Shown: positions 43,909-53,901, counted from the first letter of the stretch. The stretch: DNA of 64,000 nt from Massilia sp. Bi118 (GCF_918697865.1 NZ_CAKKMV010000005.1:248001-312000), one strand, 5' to 3'. Program-made: numbers and translations. The notes: generated by a model not told the origin, from the sequence alone.

Positions 43909-44085
43909 ATTACCCCCTGTCAGTCGATGAAACGTGATGGATGGATCGGCATTGCGTGCCGATCATGGCTTGAATTCAGTATAGCCAAGGTTCCGAATGG
44001 CTGGCGTCACGTATCCAGCCGGTAAGGAACGCTGCGGGGAAGGGCGCTGTGTTCAAATAACTGTCCAGGACAAAGGAGGCCCATC

Positions 44086-44295
44086 ATGACCCAGACGTTC
44101 AAGGCAGGCGACAAAGTGGAATGGCATGCATCGCAGGGCGCGGTGCGCGGCACGGTCAAGAAGAAGCTGACCGCGCCCACCGAGATCAAGGGCCACCACG
44201 TGGCCGCTTCGGAAGAAAATCCGGAATACCTGGTCGTGAGCGACGAGACCGGGGCCGAGGCGGCGCACAAGCCCTCGGCGCTCAAGAAGATTTAG
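44086..44295 (+). CDS. DUF2945 (HVA1/Tudor-like) small protein
   Basis: A 69-residue protein: FKAGDKVEWHASQGAVRGTVKKKLTAPTEIKGHHVAASEENPEYLVVSDETG and a final AAHKPSALKKI. This is the DUF2945 pattern, a small SH3/Tudor-like beta barrel found in bacteria and fungi and often annotated as hypervirulence-associated. Its molecular partner is unknown. AAAGGAGG is a strong ribosome site. Just upstream is the near-palindrome CTGTCCAGGACAA (44061-44073), which could be an operator. The gene stands alone. Confidence 0.85.
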   Translation: MTQTFKAGDKVEWHASQGAVRGTVKKKLTAPTEIKGHHVAASEENPEYLVVSDETGAEAAHKPSALKKI

Positions 44296-44429
44296 GGGCT
44301 GCGCCCAGCTAGCCTAATGCGCCAGCATTCGCTTGCTTGCAATCAGTTACTTTTCGCTGTCAACTGGCAGATTGCGATATCGTTATCTGGTGATGCACGT
44401 ATGTTCGTGTCGTCCCTATTGGAACCATC

Positions 44430-44795
44430 ATGAAAAAGCTCTTGCTCAGCGCCACGCTCACCCTTTTTATGGCAAGTGCAGCGTTCGCCCAGACAACGGT
44501 GCCGAATCCGGTTGCCCCAACGACTGCAACTGCTCCAGCGAAGGCAGCTACCGGCGGCGCGGCAGCGAACCCGGCCAAGGCTGACTCTGCGAAGCCAGGC
44601 AAAGCAGACAAAGCGCAGATGGAGCAGGCCCCTGGTGGCGGTGACGGCAAAGTGTGGGCGAACGAATCCAGCAAGGTCTACCACTGCGAAGGCGACAAGT
44701 ACTACGGGAAGACCAAGAAGGGTTCGTACATGGTGGAAGCGGACGCAAAAGCGAAAGGCTTCCATGGCGTGAAGGGCAAAACCTGCTCCAAGTAG
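44430..44795 (+). CDS. exported Ala/Pro-rich protein with small Cys-containing C-terminal domain
   Basis: The 121-residue product has a signal peptide (cleavage near AFAQTT) and an Ala/Lys/Pro-rich linker (residues 22-70). The compact C-terminal region reads [46 protein letters not shown]. The two Cys residues bracket that region, and its WxN..SKVYHC..YYG.TK.G.YM motif recurs in Burkholderiales secreted proteins, from memory, without an assigned role. A small metal- or ligand-binding domain in the periplasm is plausible. The ribosome site is weak (GGAA). A GC-rich hairpin follows at 44812. Confidence 0.75.
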   Translation: MKKLLLSATLTLFMASAAFAQTTVPNPVAPTTATAPAKAATGGAAANPAKADSAKPGKADKAQMEQAPGGGDGKVWANESSKVYHCEGDKYYGKTKKGSYMVEADAKAKGFHGVKGKTCSK

Positions 44796-44811
44796 TTAGC
44801 GCCAGCTTGTC

Positions 44812-44833
44812 CGGCCGGTTTCCAAGCCGGCCG
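44812..44833 (+). terminator. possible terminator hairpin
   Basis: CGGCCGG pairs with CCGGCCG around an 8-base loop; a broken T-rich tract (TGTTCCTTGTT) follows. It is located 17 bases after the stop of the gene at 44430-44795. The interval from here to 45433 (about 600 bases) contains no gene I can support; it holds the candidate regulatory sites listed next. Confidence 0.45.
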
Positions 44834-45171
44834 TGTTCCTTGTTAGATTGTCGATCTATCGTTGGACACGACGACCGATTGAATGCGCAACTCTAAGCGG
44901 GCTTTCCGAAGCCACGAATTAATCGACGAGCTTCTAGAGGATCCGCTGCCCGTCCTTCCATGTCTGGACAATGCGTCCTGATGCTTTGGATTTCCCTCAC
45001 TGACACGCTGCAATATTGGCATAGCCTACAGCGGCCGCTGTCGCGATTGCCGACTGTCCGCTTTTGGCCGGTTGCGAACGCTTGAAGCGCCACTCTACAA
45101 CCCCGCTGCCAGGACTGTCACCCTCTGCAAAGAAGTCACTCCTGCGCAGCGCGATCCCTATCTACACGCCC

Positions 45172-45269
45172 TGTTTATGAAACACGGGTAAGCCCGCGCC
45201 TTCGCCCTTACATCCCGATCGCACCCCGAAACAGCGCGTGTTTACGAAAACACGGCTAAACTGCGCGCC
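45172..45269. promoter_or_regulatory. two degenerate direct repeats upstream of the glycan receptor gene
   Basis: TGTTTATGAAACACGG at 45172 and TGTTTACGAAAACACGG at 45239 are 67 bases apart. Both continue with TAA and a GCGCC-containing tail. Each core is a palindrome of the TGTTT..AAACA kind. They may be binding sites for a regulator; the distance from the ATG (over 160 bases) is long. Confidence 0.35.
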
Positions 45270-45362
45270 GTTTTTCAAATCTTGTTGAGCCTGCAAAACC
45301 AAGTTTGTATAACTCCACTAGGGCGCAGTGCGATGCCCCACGGCGCAGGGACGCTGGAACAG

Positions 45363-45377
45363 CCGTTTAGTAAATGG
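45363..45377. promoter_or_regulatory. candidate LacI-family operator before the TonB receptor gene
   Basis: CCGTTTAGTAAATGG is a palindrome around TTTA-G-TAAA and sits 57 bases before the receptor ATG. It shares the CGTTTAnTAAA core with two sites near the LacI gene (52744 and 52821). Confidence 0.45.
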
Positions 45378-45433
45378 CCTCGGTAGCGTCAGATAAAAGA
45401 AGCCCATCCATAGGGCACACAAGGAGATTTCAC

Positions 45434-48400
45434 ATGATGTTCAGGAACACCCCGATTGCCGCGGCAGTCGCCCTGGCCCTGTTGAGCATTGCCAGCGCGC
45501 ATGCGCAGACCACGCCCGCCGACACTTCGGCTGATACGAAGGCTGATGCCAAGCAGCCGGAAAAAGTGATCGTGACCGGCTACCGCTATTCGATCGAGAA
45601 GAGCCTCGACCAGAAGCGCAACGCCAACGCCATCGTCGACGTGGTCACCGCCGAAGACATCGGCAAATTCCCCGACAAGAACGTGGCCGACGCGCTGCAG
45701 CGCGTACCGGGCGTGATCATCGACCGCAGCGGCGGCGAAGGCAAGAACGTCAGCGTCCGCGGCCTGTCCTCGGAACTGACGCTGACCCAGTTGAACGGCA
45801 ATTACGTCGCCACCGCCGAATCCAACGGCGATCCTTCGCGTTCCTTCAACTACATGCTGATGCCCTCGAACATGCTGGGCAGCGCCGAACTGTTCAAGAC
45901 GCCGGAAGCGCGCATCGACGAAGGCGGCATCGGCGGCACCGTGATCCTGCATACCCGCCGTCCGCTGGACGTGAAGTCGGGCAGTGGCTTCGTCAACGCC
46001 GAAGGCACCTGGGCCGACACGAGCAAGAAGGGCGACGGCCAGTTCTCCGGCCAGTACGCCTGGCATGACGAGAGCAACCGCTTCGGCGTGCTGGTCGGCT
46101 ACACCCAGCAGAAGCGCACCACCCGCACCATGAGCGCCACCACCGAAAACTGGAGCTGGTACGGCGACGACTACGACGCTCATCCGGCGACGGACGTCAA
46201 CGGCAAGCCCTCGGACATGACCAGCTACTGGTGGGGCCAGTCGGGCTTCTACGACCAGAGCGGCAAGTACTACACTAACTTCATGATGCCGACTTCGGTC
46301 AACTTCAACGTGAAGGAAGAGCAGCGCGAGCGCAAGGGCGGCCAGCTGACCCTGCAGTTCAAGCCGATGCGCAACCTGAACCTGACCGCCAATTACTTCC
46401 GCTTCGACCTGTCGCAGAACTCGCAGACCAACACGCTGAAGGTCCCGGAATGGAACCTGGCGCGCTACAGCGGCGACGGCAACTGGCCGGGCGGCCGCAT
46501 GCTGGACGGCCTGACTTTCGACCCGAGCGGCACCATCGTCACCGGCGCCAACTACAGCGTCCATCCGGGCAAGACCTATTACTGCAGCGAAGACCAGGCC
46601 AAGGCCGCAGGCCAGAAGCCGGGCGGCTGGGGGCCGGACGATTGCACCATCCCGACCCCGCAGATCACCGGCAGCTATAACCGCGAAAAAGCGAAATCGC
46701 AGACCTTCGACATCGGCGCCGAATGGAAGGGCGAGTCGCTGGACGCGAACTTCCTGGCCGGCCGTACCTGGGCCGGCGGCGGCCCGTCGCTGCAGTTCAG
46801 CATGCCGATCAAGCCGCGCATGCAGAATGCAGACGGCAGCTGGACCCTCGGTAACTACGCCAGCAGCTGGAACCTGAACGGCACGCCGACCATGACCTTC
46901 TCGCCGGAGCTGATGGCCAACCTGGCCAAGGGCATCGGCGAGATCGACCTCGGCTCGACTTCGTCGTCGTGGACCCGCAACAGCACCAAGCAGAACTACG
47001 CCCAGGCCGACTTCACCTGGCACAACGACGGCAGCAAGTGGCTGGATTCGCTGCAGTTCGGCGCCAAGTACCGCGACGGCGGCACCCACCGCAACACCGG
47101 CAACAACTACTGGGTCTGCCCGGGCAAGGACGCCAGCAATTACGACAACCGCTACCAGGCCGGCTGCGACCCGACCGCCAACAAGTTCCAGCCCCAGTTC
47201 CTGTACGGCCAGTCGCTGGACAATATCGCGGGCGGCATCCAGGCCAGCGCCTTCCCGGCAATCGACTACGCAACCTACGTCAATTACCTGAACAAGACCT
47301 ACGGCCAGATGCAGACCCGTAACGAAGACAACTTCGTGTACAACGTCGGCGAAAAGATCACCTCGGCCTACCTGCAGGCCAACATCAAGACCGACCGCCT
47401 GCGGGGCAACGTCGGCATGCGCCTGGTCCGCACCAAGCAGCATGCCGATTCGACCGACCAGGTCGAGAACTACAAGGACTACTTCTTCAACGGTCCGAAC
47501 GGCACCCCGGCGCCTTGCCTGGCGGGCGGCGCCCCGGCTGCCGGCGCGCCTAGCGGTTCGGGCTGCGTCAGCGGCTTCACGACCCTGCCGGACAGCATCG
47601 CACGCACCCAGTCCTTCGTCGTCAGCTCGCTGGACCGCACCTACAACGACGTGCTGCCCAGCCTGAACCTGGCCTACGACCTGACCGATACCCTGCTGCT
47701 GCGCGCAGCCGCATCGAAGGTGATCTCGCGTCCGAGCTACGGCGACATCGCTTCGCCGGGCGGCCTGCAGAACTTCAGCCAGGAATATGTCAACGACCGC
47801 CGCCTGATCGGTGGCGGCGGCAACCCGGGCTGGTTCGGTTCGGGCAGCAACAAGAACCTGGAGCCGTACAAGGCCACCCAGTTCGACCTGGGCCTGGAAT
47901 GGTACTTCCAGCGCGGCTCGGTGCTCGGCCTCGACGTGTTCCGCAAGAACGTCAGCAACTTCTCGGTGCCGGTCGTGATGGACGTGGTCCTGAACGTCGG
48001 CGGCGAGAACGTGACGGTGCAGAACTACTCGACCAGCGCCGGCGGCCGCAACGGCGTGTCGCAGGGCGCCGAGCTGTATGCCCAGCACACCCTGTCGAAC
48101 GGCATCGGCTTCCAGTTCAACTACACGTACAACAAGACCAACCAGGCCGCCATCACGCTGGAAGACGGCACCAACGTCGGCTCCTCGCCGCTGGTGGGCA
48201 GCGCCCGCAACCAGGCCAACCTGACCGTGTTCTACGAAACCGACAAGCTGCTGCTGCGCGCTTCGTACAACCGCCGCGGCGAGGTGGTGGACGGCCTGCA
48301 GAACGGCTTGAACGTGTATGAAGACCCGTACAGCCAGATCGACCTGAACGCGGCCTGGAACTTCACCAGCCAGTTGAGCCTGACCGCTTCGGTGCTGAAC

Positions 48401-48511
48401 CTGACCAGGCAGGAGACCCGCGCCCACCTTGGCAACGACACCAAGGACCGCTTCTACTCCAACGGCTACGCCGGCCGCATCGCGTACGTCGGCCTGAACT
48501 ACAAGTTCTGA
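45434..48511 (+). CDS. TonB-dependent receptor of the mannose-glycan locus
   Basis: A 1025-residue outer-membrane receptor. The ATG at 45434 has AAGGAG seven bases upstream and starts a signal peptide (cleavage near SAHAQTT). A TonB-box-like KVIVTGYRYS precedes the plug with DVVTAEDIGKFPDKNVADALQRVPGV and VSVRGLSSELT. The barrel ends in RIAYVGLNYKF, with the required C-terminal Phe. Its length exceeds the siderophore receptors and fits the carbohydrate class. It is followed by a terminator and then the halogenase gene. From the linked hydrolases the cargo is likely a mannose-containing oligosaccharide. Confidence 0.95.
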   Translation: MMFRNTPIAAAVALALLSIASAHAQTTPADTSADTKADAKQPEKVIVTGYRYSIEKSLDQKRNANAIVDVVTAEDIGKFPDKNVADALQRVPGVIIDRSGGEGKNVSVRGLSSELTLTQLNGNYVATAESNGDPSRSFNYMLMPSNMLGSAELFKTPEARIDEGGIGGTVILHTRRPLDVKSGSGFVNAEGTWADTSKKGDGQFSGQYAWHDESNRFGVLVGYTQQKRTTRTMSATTENWSWYGDDYDAHPATDVNGKPSDMTSYWWGQSGFYDQSGKYYTNFMMPTSVNFNVKEEQRERKGGQLTLQFKPMRNLNLTANYFRFDLSQNSQTNTLKVPEWNLARYSGDGNWPGGRMLDGLTFDPSGTIVTGANYSVHPGKTYYCSEDQAKAAGQKPGGWGPDDCTIPTPQITGSYNREKAKSQTFDIGAEWKGESLDANFLAGRTWAGGGPSLQFSMPIKPRMQNADGSWTLGNYASSWNLNGTPTMTFSPELMANLAKGIGEIDLGSTSSSWTRNSTKQNYAQADFTWHNDGSKWLDSLQFGAKYRDGGTHRNTGNNYWVCPGKDASNYDNRYQAGCDPTANKFQPQFLYGQSLDNIAGGIQASAFPAIDYATYVNYLNKTYGQMQTRNEDNFVYNVGEKITSAYLQANIKTDRLRGNVGMRLVRTKQHADSTDQVENYKDYFFNGPNGTPAPCLAGGAPAAGAPSGSGCVSGFTTLPDSIARTQSFVVSSLDRTYNDVLPSLNLAYDLTDTLLLRAAASKVISRPSYGDIASPGGLQNFSQEYVNDRRLIGGGGNPGWFGSGSNKNLEPYKATQFDLGLEWYFQRGSVLGLDVFRKNVSNFSVPVVMDVVLNVGGENVTVQNYSTSAGGRNGVSQGAELYAQHTLSNGIGFQFNYTYNKTNQAAITLEDGTNVGSSPLVGSARNQANLTVFYETDKLLLRASYNRRGEVVDGLQNGLNVYEDPYSQIDLNAAWNFTSQLSLTASVLNLTRQETRAHLGNDTKDRFYSNGYAGRIAYVGLNYKF

Positions 48512-48524
48512 GTTGCCCCTTGCT

Positions 48525-48556
48525 CCCCGGCCTGCCTGGCCGGGGAGGTCTTTTTT
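48525..48556 (+). terminator. strong terminator between receptor and halogenase genes
   Basis: CCCCGGCC (48525-48532), loop TGCCT, GGCCGGGG (48538-48545), then AGGTC and six T residues. The halogenase ribosome site follows only 15 bases later, and GGAGGCTGCA occurs twice (48557 and 48571). It probably lowers expression of the downstream genes relative to the receptor. Confidence 0.85.
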
Positions 48557-48580
48557 GGAGGCTGCAACTTGGAGGCTGCA

Positions 48581-50101
48581 ATGAGCATGCAGGACAGGAT
48601 CACCAGCATCACCATCGTCGGCGGCGGCAGCGCGGGCTGGATGGCCGCCGCCGCCCTCGCCACTTACCTGGGCAAGAGCGCCGCCGTGCGCCTGGTCGAG
48701 TCCGAGGAAATCGGCATCGTCGGCGTGGGCGAGGCCAGCGTGCCGCACATCCGGCTGTTCAACGGCCAGTGGCTCGGCATCGACGAGGCGGAATTCGTCA
48801 AGCGCACCCAGGCCACGGTCAAGCTGGGCATCGAATTCAAGGACTGGAGCCGCATCGGCGACAGTTATATCCACGGCTTCGGCGCGATCGGACGCTCGCT
48901 CGGGCCGCTGCCTTTCCACCAGTTCTGGCTCAAGCTGCGCCAGGCCGGACGCGCCGGACCGATCGGTGACTACTCGCCGCAGACTGTGATGGCGCCGCGC
49001 GGCAAATTCGCGCCGGGCGACCGCAAGGCGGCGCCGAATTCGCCGCTGGCCGACATCGCCTACGCTTACCACTTCGACGCCACCCTGTACGCGCGCTACC
49101 TGCGCGAACTGGCGGAGCAGCGCGGCGCGACGCGCATCGAGGGCAAGGTCGTCAAGGTCAACCAGCGCGCCGACAACGGCTTCATCGAATCGGTGACGCT
49201 GGAGAGCGGCCAGGTGGTGGAAGGCGAGCTGTTCATCGACTGCTCGGGCTTCCGCGGCCTGCTGATCGAGCAGACCCTGAAGGCCGGCTACGAAGACTGG
49301 TCGCACTGGCTGCCCTGCGACCGCGCGCTGGCCGTGCCCAGCGCAAGCACCCATCCGGTCACGCCCTACACGCGCGCCACCGCGCGCAAGGCGGGCTGGC
49401 AGTGGCGCATCCCGCTGCAGCACCGCACCGGCAATGGCCATGTGTATTCGAGCCGGCATATCAGCGACGACGAAGCCGCCGCGACCCTGCTGGCCAACCT
49501 CGACGGCGAAGCCCTGGCCGAACCGCGGCAATTGCGCTTCAGCGCCGGCATCCGCAAAAAATTCTGGGACAAGAACGTGGTAGCGATCGGGCTGGCCAGC
49601 GGCTTCCTGGAACCGCTCGAATCGACCAGCATCTACTCGGCGCAGTCGGGCATCACCCGCCTGCTCAGCCTTTTCCCCACGCGCGATTTCAATCCGATGC
49701 TGGCGGAGCGTTACAACCGCGAAGCCGCCTTCGAATACGAGCGCATCCGCGACTTCATCATCCTGCACTACCACGCCACCGAACGCAGCGACACGCCGTT
49801 CTGGGACAACTGCCGCACGATGGAAGTGCCGGACACCCTGCGCGAAACCATGGACCTGTTCCGCGTCGACGGCCGCTACTTCCGCAACGGCGAGGACTTC
49901 TTCGCGCTGCCGAGCTGGGTGCAGGTGATGCTGGGCCAGGGCATCGTCCCGCAGGGCTACCACCCGATGGTGGACGAGATGCCCGAGGACAGGCTGGTGG
50001 AGCTGGTCGAAGGCATGCGCGGCACGCTGGCGCATGCGGTGGAGTCGATGCCGACCCACGAGGAGTGGATCGAGCGTTACTGGAAGGCGCCCATTGTATG
50101 A
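48581..50101 (+). CDS. flavin-dependent tryptophan halogenase-family protein of a glycan locus
   Basis: The 506-residue product belongs to the tryptophan halogenase family. The FAD-binding motif is GGGSAGW (residues 14-20). The catalytic-type Lys is Lys81 in [12 protein letters not shown], the WxWxIP motif is WQWRIP at 273-278, and a Glu is retained in [11 protein letters not shown]. All recognised residues for FAD-dependent halogenation are thus present. Genes of this family are often found beside TonB receptors in carbohydrate loci of Proteobacteria with no known substrate. The ATG at 48581 has GGAGG five bases before it; an in-frame TTG at 48569 was rejected. Its stop overlaps the GH2 start (ATGA). 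No flavin reductase gene is adjacent. Confidence 0.93.
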   Translation: MSMQDRITSITIVGGGSAGWMAAAALATYLGKSAAVRLVESEEIGIVGVGEASVPHIRLFNGQWLGIDEAEFVKRTQATVKLGIEFKDWSRIGDSYIHGFGAIGRSLGPLPFHQFWLKLRQAGRAGPIGDYSPQTVMAPRGKFAPGDRKAAPNSPLADIAYAYHFDATLYARYLRELAEQRGATRIEGKVVKVNQRADNGFIESVTLESGQVVEGELFIDCSGFRGLLIEQTLKAGYEDWSHWLPCDRALAVPSASTHPVTPYTRATARKAGWQWRIPLQHRTGNGHVYSSRHISDDEAAATLLANLDGEALAEPRQLRFSAGIRKKFWDKNVVAIGLASGFLEPLESTSIYSAQSGITRLLSLFPTRDFNPMLAERYNREAAFEYERIRDFIILHYHATERSDTPFWDNCRTMEVPDTLRETMDLFRVDGRYFRNGEDFFALPSWVQVMLGQGIVPQGYHPMVDEMPEDRLVELVEGMRGTLAHAVESMPTHEEWIERYWKAPIV

Positions 50102-52764
50102 GCGCGCGTCCGTTTGCGCGGCTGTTGTTGGGGCTTTTACTCGCTGCTGCCGCCGTTTCGGCTCGTGCTGCCACGCCCGAGGGATTCGTGATCGGCAAGG
50201 GCTGGCAGTTCCGGCTCGTATCCGGCAATGCGCAGGGGGCGGCGCATCCGGAAGCGGCGCCATGGCGTGCAGCCACGGTGCCGGGCACCGTGCACACCGA
50301 CCTGCTGGCGAACAAGCTGATCCCCGATCCCTATGTCGGCGCGCCCGAAGCGGGCCTGCAATGGATAGGCCTGGGCGACTGGGAATACCGCACCCGTTTC
50401 GACGCCCCGCGCGCCGCGCTGGCCAGCGCCCGCAGCGACCTGGTCTTCGACGGCCTGGATACCTTTGCCGAAGTCTGGCTGAACGGCGCCAAAGTTCTGG
50501 ATGCCGACAACGCCTTCCGCACCTGGCGCGTGCCGGTGCAGGGCAAGCTGCGCGCGCAGGGCAACGAGCTGCGCATCGTCCTGCATTCGCCCATCGCCAG
50601 GCTGCTGCCGCAGGTCCAGGCCATGCCGCACAAGCTGGCCGGGAATTATCCATCGCCCTACGGCGACGAGCCGAAGGAGGCGATGACCGCCAACTTCGTG
50701 CGTAAACCAGGCTATCACTATGGCTGGGATTGGGGGCCGCGCTACGTCACCGCCGGCATCGGCAAGCCGGTGGTGCTGCAGAGCTGGAACACGGTTCGCA
50801 TCGATCATCTGCAGCTGCGCCAGGACCATGTGGACGAAGCGCGCGCCGATGTCGCCGCGGTGGCATCGCTCGATGCGGTGCGCGATGGCGGCGTCGACGT
50901 GCGCTTGTGGCAGACCGCGCCGGACGGCAAGCGCTCGCTGGCGGCGCAGAAACGGGTCGAGCTGCATGCCGGCGACAACCGCATCGAGCTGCCCGTGCAC
51001 GTCGAGCGCCCGCAGCGCTGGTTCCCGAACGGCTACGGGAAGCAGCCGCTGTACCGCTACGAGCTGGAAGTCGGCGAGGGCAAGGCGACGATCGCCAAAG
51101 CCGGCGCGCGCACCGGCCTGCGCAGCATCGAATTGCGCCGCAAGCCGGATGCCAGGGGCCGCGGCTTTTATTTTGCCGTCAACGGCATTCCGGTCTTCGC
51201 CAAGGGCGCGAATACCATCCCCTTCGACATGTTCCAGCCGCGGGTCACCAAAGCCCAGCTGCGCCGCGTGCTGCAGTCGGCGGTGGACGCCAACATGAAC
51301 TTCCTGCGCAGCTGGGGCGGCGGTTATTACGAGAGCGAGGACTTCTTCGACCTGGCCGACGAACTGGGCCTGCTGGTGTGGCAGGACTTCATGTTCGGCG
51401 GCGGCATGCAGCCGGCCTATGACGAGGCCTTCCGCGCCAACGTCGTCGCGGAAGCACGCGACCAGGTGCGGCGCCTGCGCAACCATCCGAGCATCGCCCT
51501 CTGGTGCGGCAATAACGAGGAAGAGATCGCGTGGAAGTACTGGGGACCGGGCAAGGAGATGACGGCGGCCGCGCCCGAATTCGCCGGCAAGGTCTGGAAA
51601 GGCTATGTGCAGCTGTTCGGCGCCGACCTGCGCAAGGTGGTGGCGGAGGAAGGCGGCGGCATCGCCTACTGGGCCAGCTCTCCGAGCGACGACCTGGCGG
51701 AAGTCGCCAACACCCCTGCCAGCGGCGACATGCACTACTGGGAAGTCTGGGGCAATCCGGCGCACCCGCCCGTGAAATACCTGGAGATCACGCCGCGCTT
51801 CATGTCCGAATACGGCCTGCAGGCCTGGCCGGTGCAGCGCACCATCGACGCCTTCGCCAAACGCGCGGAACAGGGCATCGCCACGCCGGTGATCGAGGCG
51901 CACCAGAAATTCCTGGCCGGGAAGGGCAACGAAAGGCTGATGAAGTACGTGGCCTATGAATTCGGCGAAACCACCGACTTCCCGACTTTCGTCTACCTGA
52001 GCCAGGCCGCCCAGGCCGAAGGCATCGAACTGGCGGCCCTGCACCACCGCGCCAGCCGTCCCTTCACCATGGGGTCCCTGTACTGGCAGCTCAACGACGT
52101 GTGGCCGGGCGCCTCCTGGTCCAGCTTGGACTGGTTCGGGCGCTGGAAGGCGCTGCAATACCATGCGCGCCGTTTCTATGCGCCGGTGGCGGTGGCCGCC
52201 TTGCGCGATGCCGCCGGCAAGACCACGGTCAGCCTGCTCAACGACCGCACGCAGCCGGTGCGCGGCGAGCTGCGCCTGCGCGTGATGAGCCTGGACGGCA
52301 AGCTGCTGCGCGACGAACGCAAGAAGGTCGAGCTGGCGCCGCTGTCGGCCTCGAGGATGGCCGATTACGTCGATGCGGACCTGCTGGGCGGCGCCGATCC
52401 GGCGTCCACGGTCGCCGTGTTCGAGCTGCGGGCCGAGGGCGAGCCGGCTTCGCGCGGGATGGTGTACTTCAAGGCGGCCAGGGACATGCGATGGCCGGAG
52501 GCCGGCCTGCATGCCGATTTGCGCCGCGACGGCCAGGGCTACCTGCTGGACCTGCGTGCGGACAGGCTGGCGCGCGCCGTGTGGATCGATTTCGGCAATC
52601 TGGACGCCGAGCCGGCCGACAATGCCCTGACCCTGCTGCCTGGCGAAAGCCTGACGATGCGCGTGGCGTCGAAAGCCAGTCTTGAGGCGCTGCGCAAGTC
52701 CTTGCGGGTGCGTTCGCTGGCCGAGGTGCTCGCTGGCGGGAAATCGTTTACTAAAACGCGCTAA
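50098..52764 (+). CDS. GH2 beta-mannosidase, exported
   Basis: An 888-residue GH2 enzyme. The signal peptide (residues 1-24, ..SARA-ATPE) precedes the jelly-roll domain with the GWQFRL strand and PGTVHTDLL. The sequence [16 protein letters not shown] and [33 protein letters not shown] are hallmarks of beta-mannosidases within GH2. The acid/base is Glu474 in WCGNNEE and the nucleophile Glu571 in FMSEYG. It removes beta-linked mannose, such as the core mannose of N-glycans or mannan backbones, in the periplasm. The start overlaps the halogenase stop by 4 bases. A candidate operator lies across its 3' end. Confidence 0.93.
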   Translation: MSARPFARLLLGLLLAAAAVSARAATPEGFVIGKGWQFRLVSGNAQGAAHPEAAPWRAATVPGTVHTDLLANKLIPDPYVGAPEAGLQWIGLGDWEYRTRFDAPRAALASARSDLVFDGLDTFAEVWLNGAKVLDADNAFRTWRVPVQGKLRAQGNELRIVLHSPIARLLPQVQAMPHKLAGNYPSPYGDEPKEAMTANFVRKPGYHYGWDWGPRYVTAGIGKPVVLQSWNTVRIDHLQLRQDHVDEARADVAAVASLDAVRDGGVDVRLWQTAPDGKRSLAAQKRVELHAGDNRIELPVHVERPQRWFPNGYGKQPLYRYELEVGEGKATIAKAGARTGLRSIELRRKPDARGRGFYFAVNGIPVFAKGANTIPFDMFQPRVTKAQLRRVLQSAVDANMNFLRSWGGGYYESEDFFDLADELGLLVWQDFMFGGGMQPAYDEAFRANVVAEARDQVRRLRNHPSIALWCGNNEEEIAWKYWGPGKEMTAAAPEFAGKVWKGYVQLFGADLRKVVAEEGGGIAYWASSPSDDLAEVANTPASGDMHYWEVWGNPAHPPVKYLEITPRFMSEYGLQAWPVQRTIDAFAKRAEQGIATPVIEAHQKFLAGKGNERLMKYVAYEFGETTDFPTFVYLSQAAQAEGIELAALHHRASRPFTMGSLYWQLNDVWPGASWSSLDWFGRWKALQYHARRFYAPVAVAALRDAAGKTTVSLLNDRTQPVRGELRLRVMSLDGKLLRDERKKVELAPLSASRMADYVDADLLGGADPASTVAVFELRAEGEPASRGMVYFKAARDMRWPEAGLHADLRRDGQGYLLDLRADRLARAVWIDFGNLDAEPADNALTLLPGESLTMRVASKASLEALRKSLRVRSLAEVLAGGKSFTKTR
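52744..52758. promoter_or_regulatory. candidate LacI-family operator, distal
   Basis: TCGTTTACTAAAACG overlaps the end of the GH2 gene, 135 bases before the LacI start. It has the CGTTTAnTAAA core found also at 45363 and 52821. The distance to the second site is 77 bases. Confidence 0.4.
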
Positions 52765-52820
52765 AAACGGGTGCTAAGCAGCGCCTTCGATTGACGCTAC
52801 TGAGGCTGCTGGGATAAAAC

Positions 52821-52835
52821 TCGTTTAATAAACAG
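52821..52835. promoter_or_regulatory. candidate LacI-family operator, proximal
   Basis: TCGTTTAATAAACAG, with palindromic core GTTTAATAAAC, lies 57 bases before the GTG of the LacI gene. This is the same spacing as the 45363 site to the receptor start. Confidence 0.45.
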
Positions 52836-52892
52836 AAGAATTTTGGAGACCTTGATGTATTTGACGCCGCCACGCCGCGCGAGGATACAGCC

Positions 52893-53879
52893 GTGAGCCA
52901 GGTCACCCTGCGCGACATCGCGGAGACCACCGGGCTGTCGATCGGCACGGTGTCGCGCGCGCTGAAGAACCAGGCCGGCATGACCGAGTTCACCCGCAAC
53001 AAGGTGCGCGACGCCGCGCTGGGGCTGGGCTACGACTTCGGCCAGCTGAAGAAGGGCCGCATCCGCCGCATCGCCTTCCTGCTGCACAGCCAGCACAACA
53101 CGCTGGCTTCCAGTCCCTTCTTCTCGCCGGTGCTGCAGGGCGCGGAAGCGGCCTGTCGGCGCGAGGGCGTGGCGCTGTCCTTCATCACGGTCGACCCGGC
53201 CGAGCCGGTGCTGGCGCAGATCCGCGTGCACCAGCCGGACGCCTTCGTGTGCGCCGGCTTCTTCGAGCCCGAGGTGCTGGACGCCCTGCAGCATGCCGGC
53301 AAGCCGATCGTGCTGGTCGACATGCACAGGCGCGGCTTCACCTCGGTCAACCCGGACAACCTGCGCGGCGGCTACCTGGCCACCCAGCACCTGCTGCGCT
53401 GCGGCCGCAAGCGCATCGCCATGCTGTCCGGCTCCCTGGCCCACTACAGCATCCAGCAGCGCAACCGCGGCTTCCGCCAGGCCCTGTTCGACGCCAAGGT
53501 CCATGCCGACCCGAGCCTGGAAGTCGTCGTGCCGTCGATGGGCGAGGGCGACGAGGGCGTGGCCGAGGCCATGCGCAGCCTGCTCAGCCTCCCGAAACGG
53601 GCCGACGCGGTGTTCTGCTACAACGACAGCACCGCGCTGGCCGCCATGAAATTCTGCCTGAACGAGGGCATGAAAATCCCGCATGACATCGCGATCGTCG
53701 GCTTCGACGACATCGCCGCCGCCGCTGCCGCCATTCCGCCGCTCAGCACCATCCACGTGGACAAGGAAGCGCTGGGCCGCGCCGGCATCGAATTACTGCT
53801 CAACAAACCAGACGAAAATCCATCCCAGATAACCGTGCCAGTCGAGATGGTCGTGCGCGAAAGCAGCTGCGACGACTAG
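52893..53879 (+). CDS. LacI-family transcription regulator of the glycan locus
   Basis: The 328-residue regulator starts at GTG 52893 (GAGG upstream) with a LacI HTH: VTLRDIAETTGLSIGTVSRALKN, hinge helix region VRDAALGLGYDFGQLKKGR. A periplasmic-binding-like sensor domain follows (IAFLLHSQHNTLASSPFFSPVLQG, FCYNDSTALAAMKFCLNEGMKIPHDIAIVGFDD). The effector is likely mannose, a mannooligosaccharide or a phosphorylated product. It leads the second transcription unit, with the isomerase gene 22 bases downstream. Candidate operators before it and before the receptor gene suggest autoregulation plus control of both units. Confidence 0.95.
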   Translation: MSQVTLRDIAETTGLSIGTVSRALKNQAGMTEFTRNKVRDAALGLGYDFGQLKKGRIRRIAFLLHSQHNTLASSPFFSPVLQGAEAACRREGVALSFITVDPAEPVLAQIRVHQPDAFVCAGFFEPEVLDALQHAGKPIVLVDMHRRGFTSVNPDNLRGGYLATQHLLRCGRKRIAMLSGSLAHYSIQQRNRGFRQALFDAKVHADPSLEVVVPSMGEGDEGVAEAMRSLLSLPKRADAVFCYNDSTALAAMKFCLNEGMKIPHDIAIVGFDDIAAAAAAIPPLSTIHVDKEALGRAGIELLLNKPDENPSQITVPVEMVVRESSCDD

Positions 53880-53901
53880 AGCACACCTGACCCAGACCAC
53901 C

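Noticed and set aside
44893-45093. Minus-strand frame of 66 codons in the region before the glycan receptor
   Set aside because: No ribosome site, no recognisable motif and atypical composition; I cannot support a gene.
45389-50653. Minus-strand open frame of 1754 codons opposite the receptor and halogenase genes
   Set aside because: It mirrors real plus-strand genes with strong motifs; its translation is rich in Gly, Arg, His, Gln and Val without any domain. Such long shadows are normal in GC-rich DNA.
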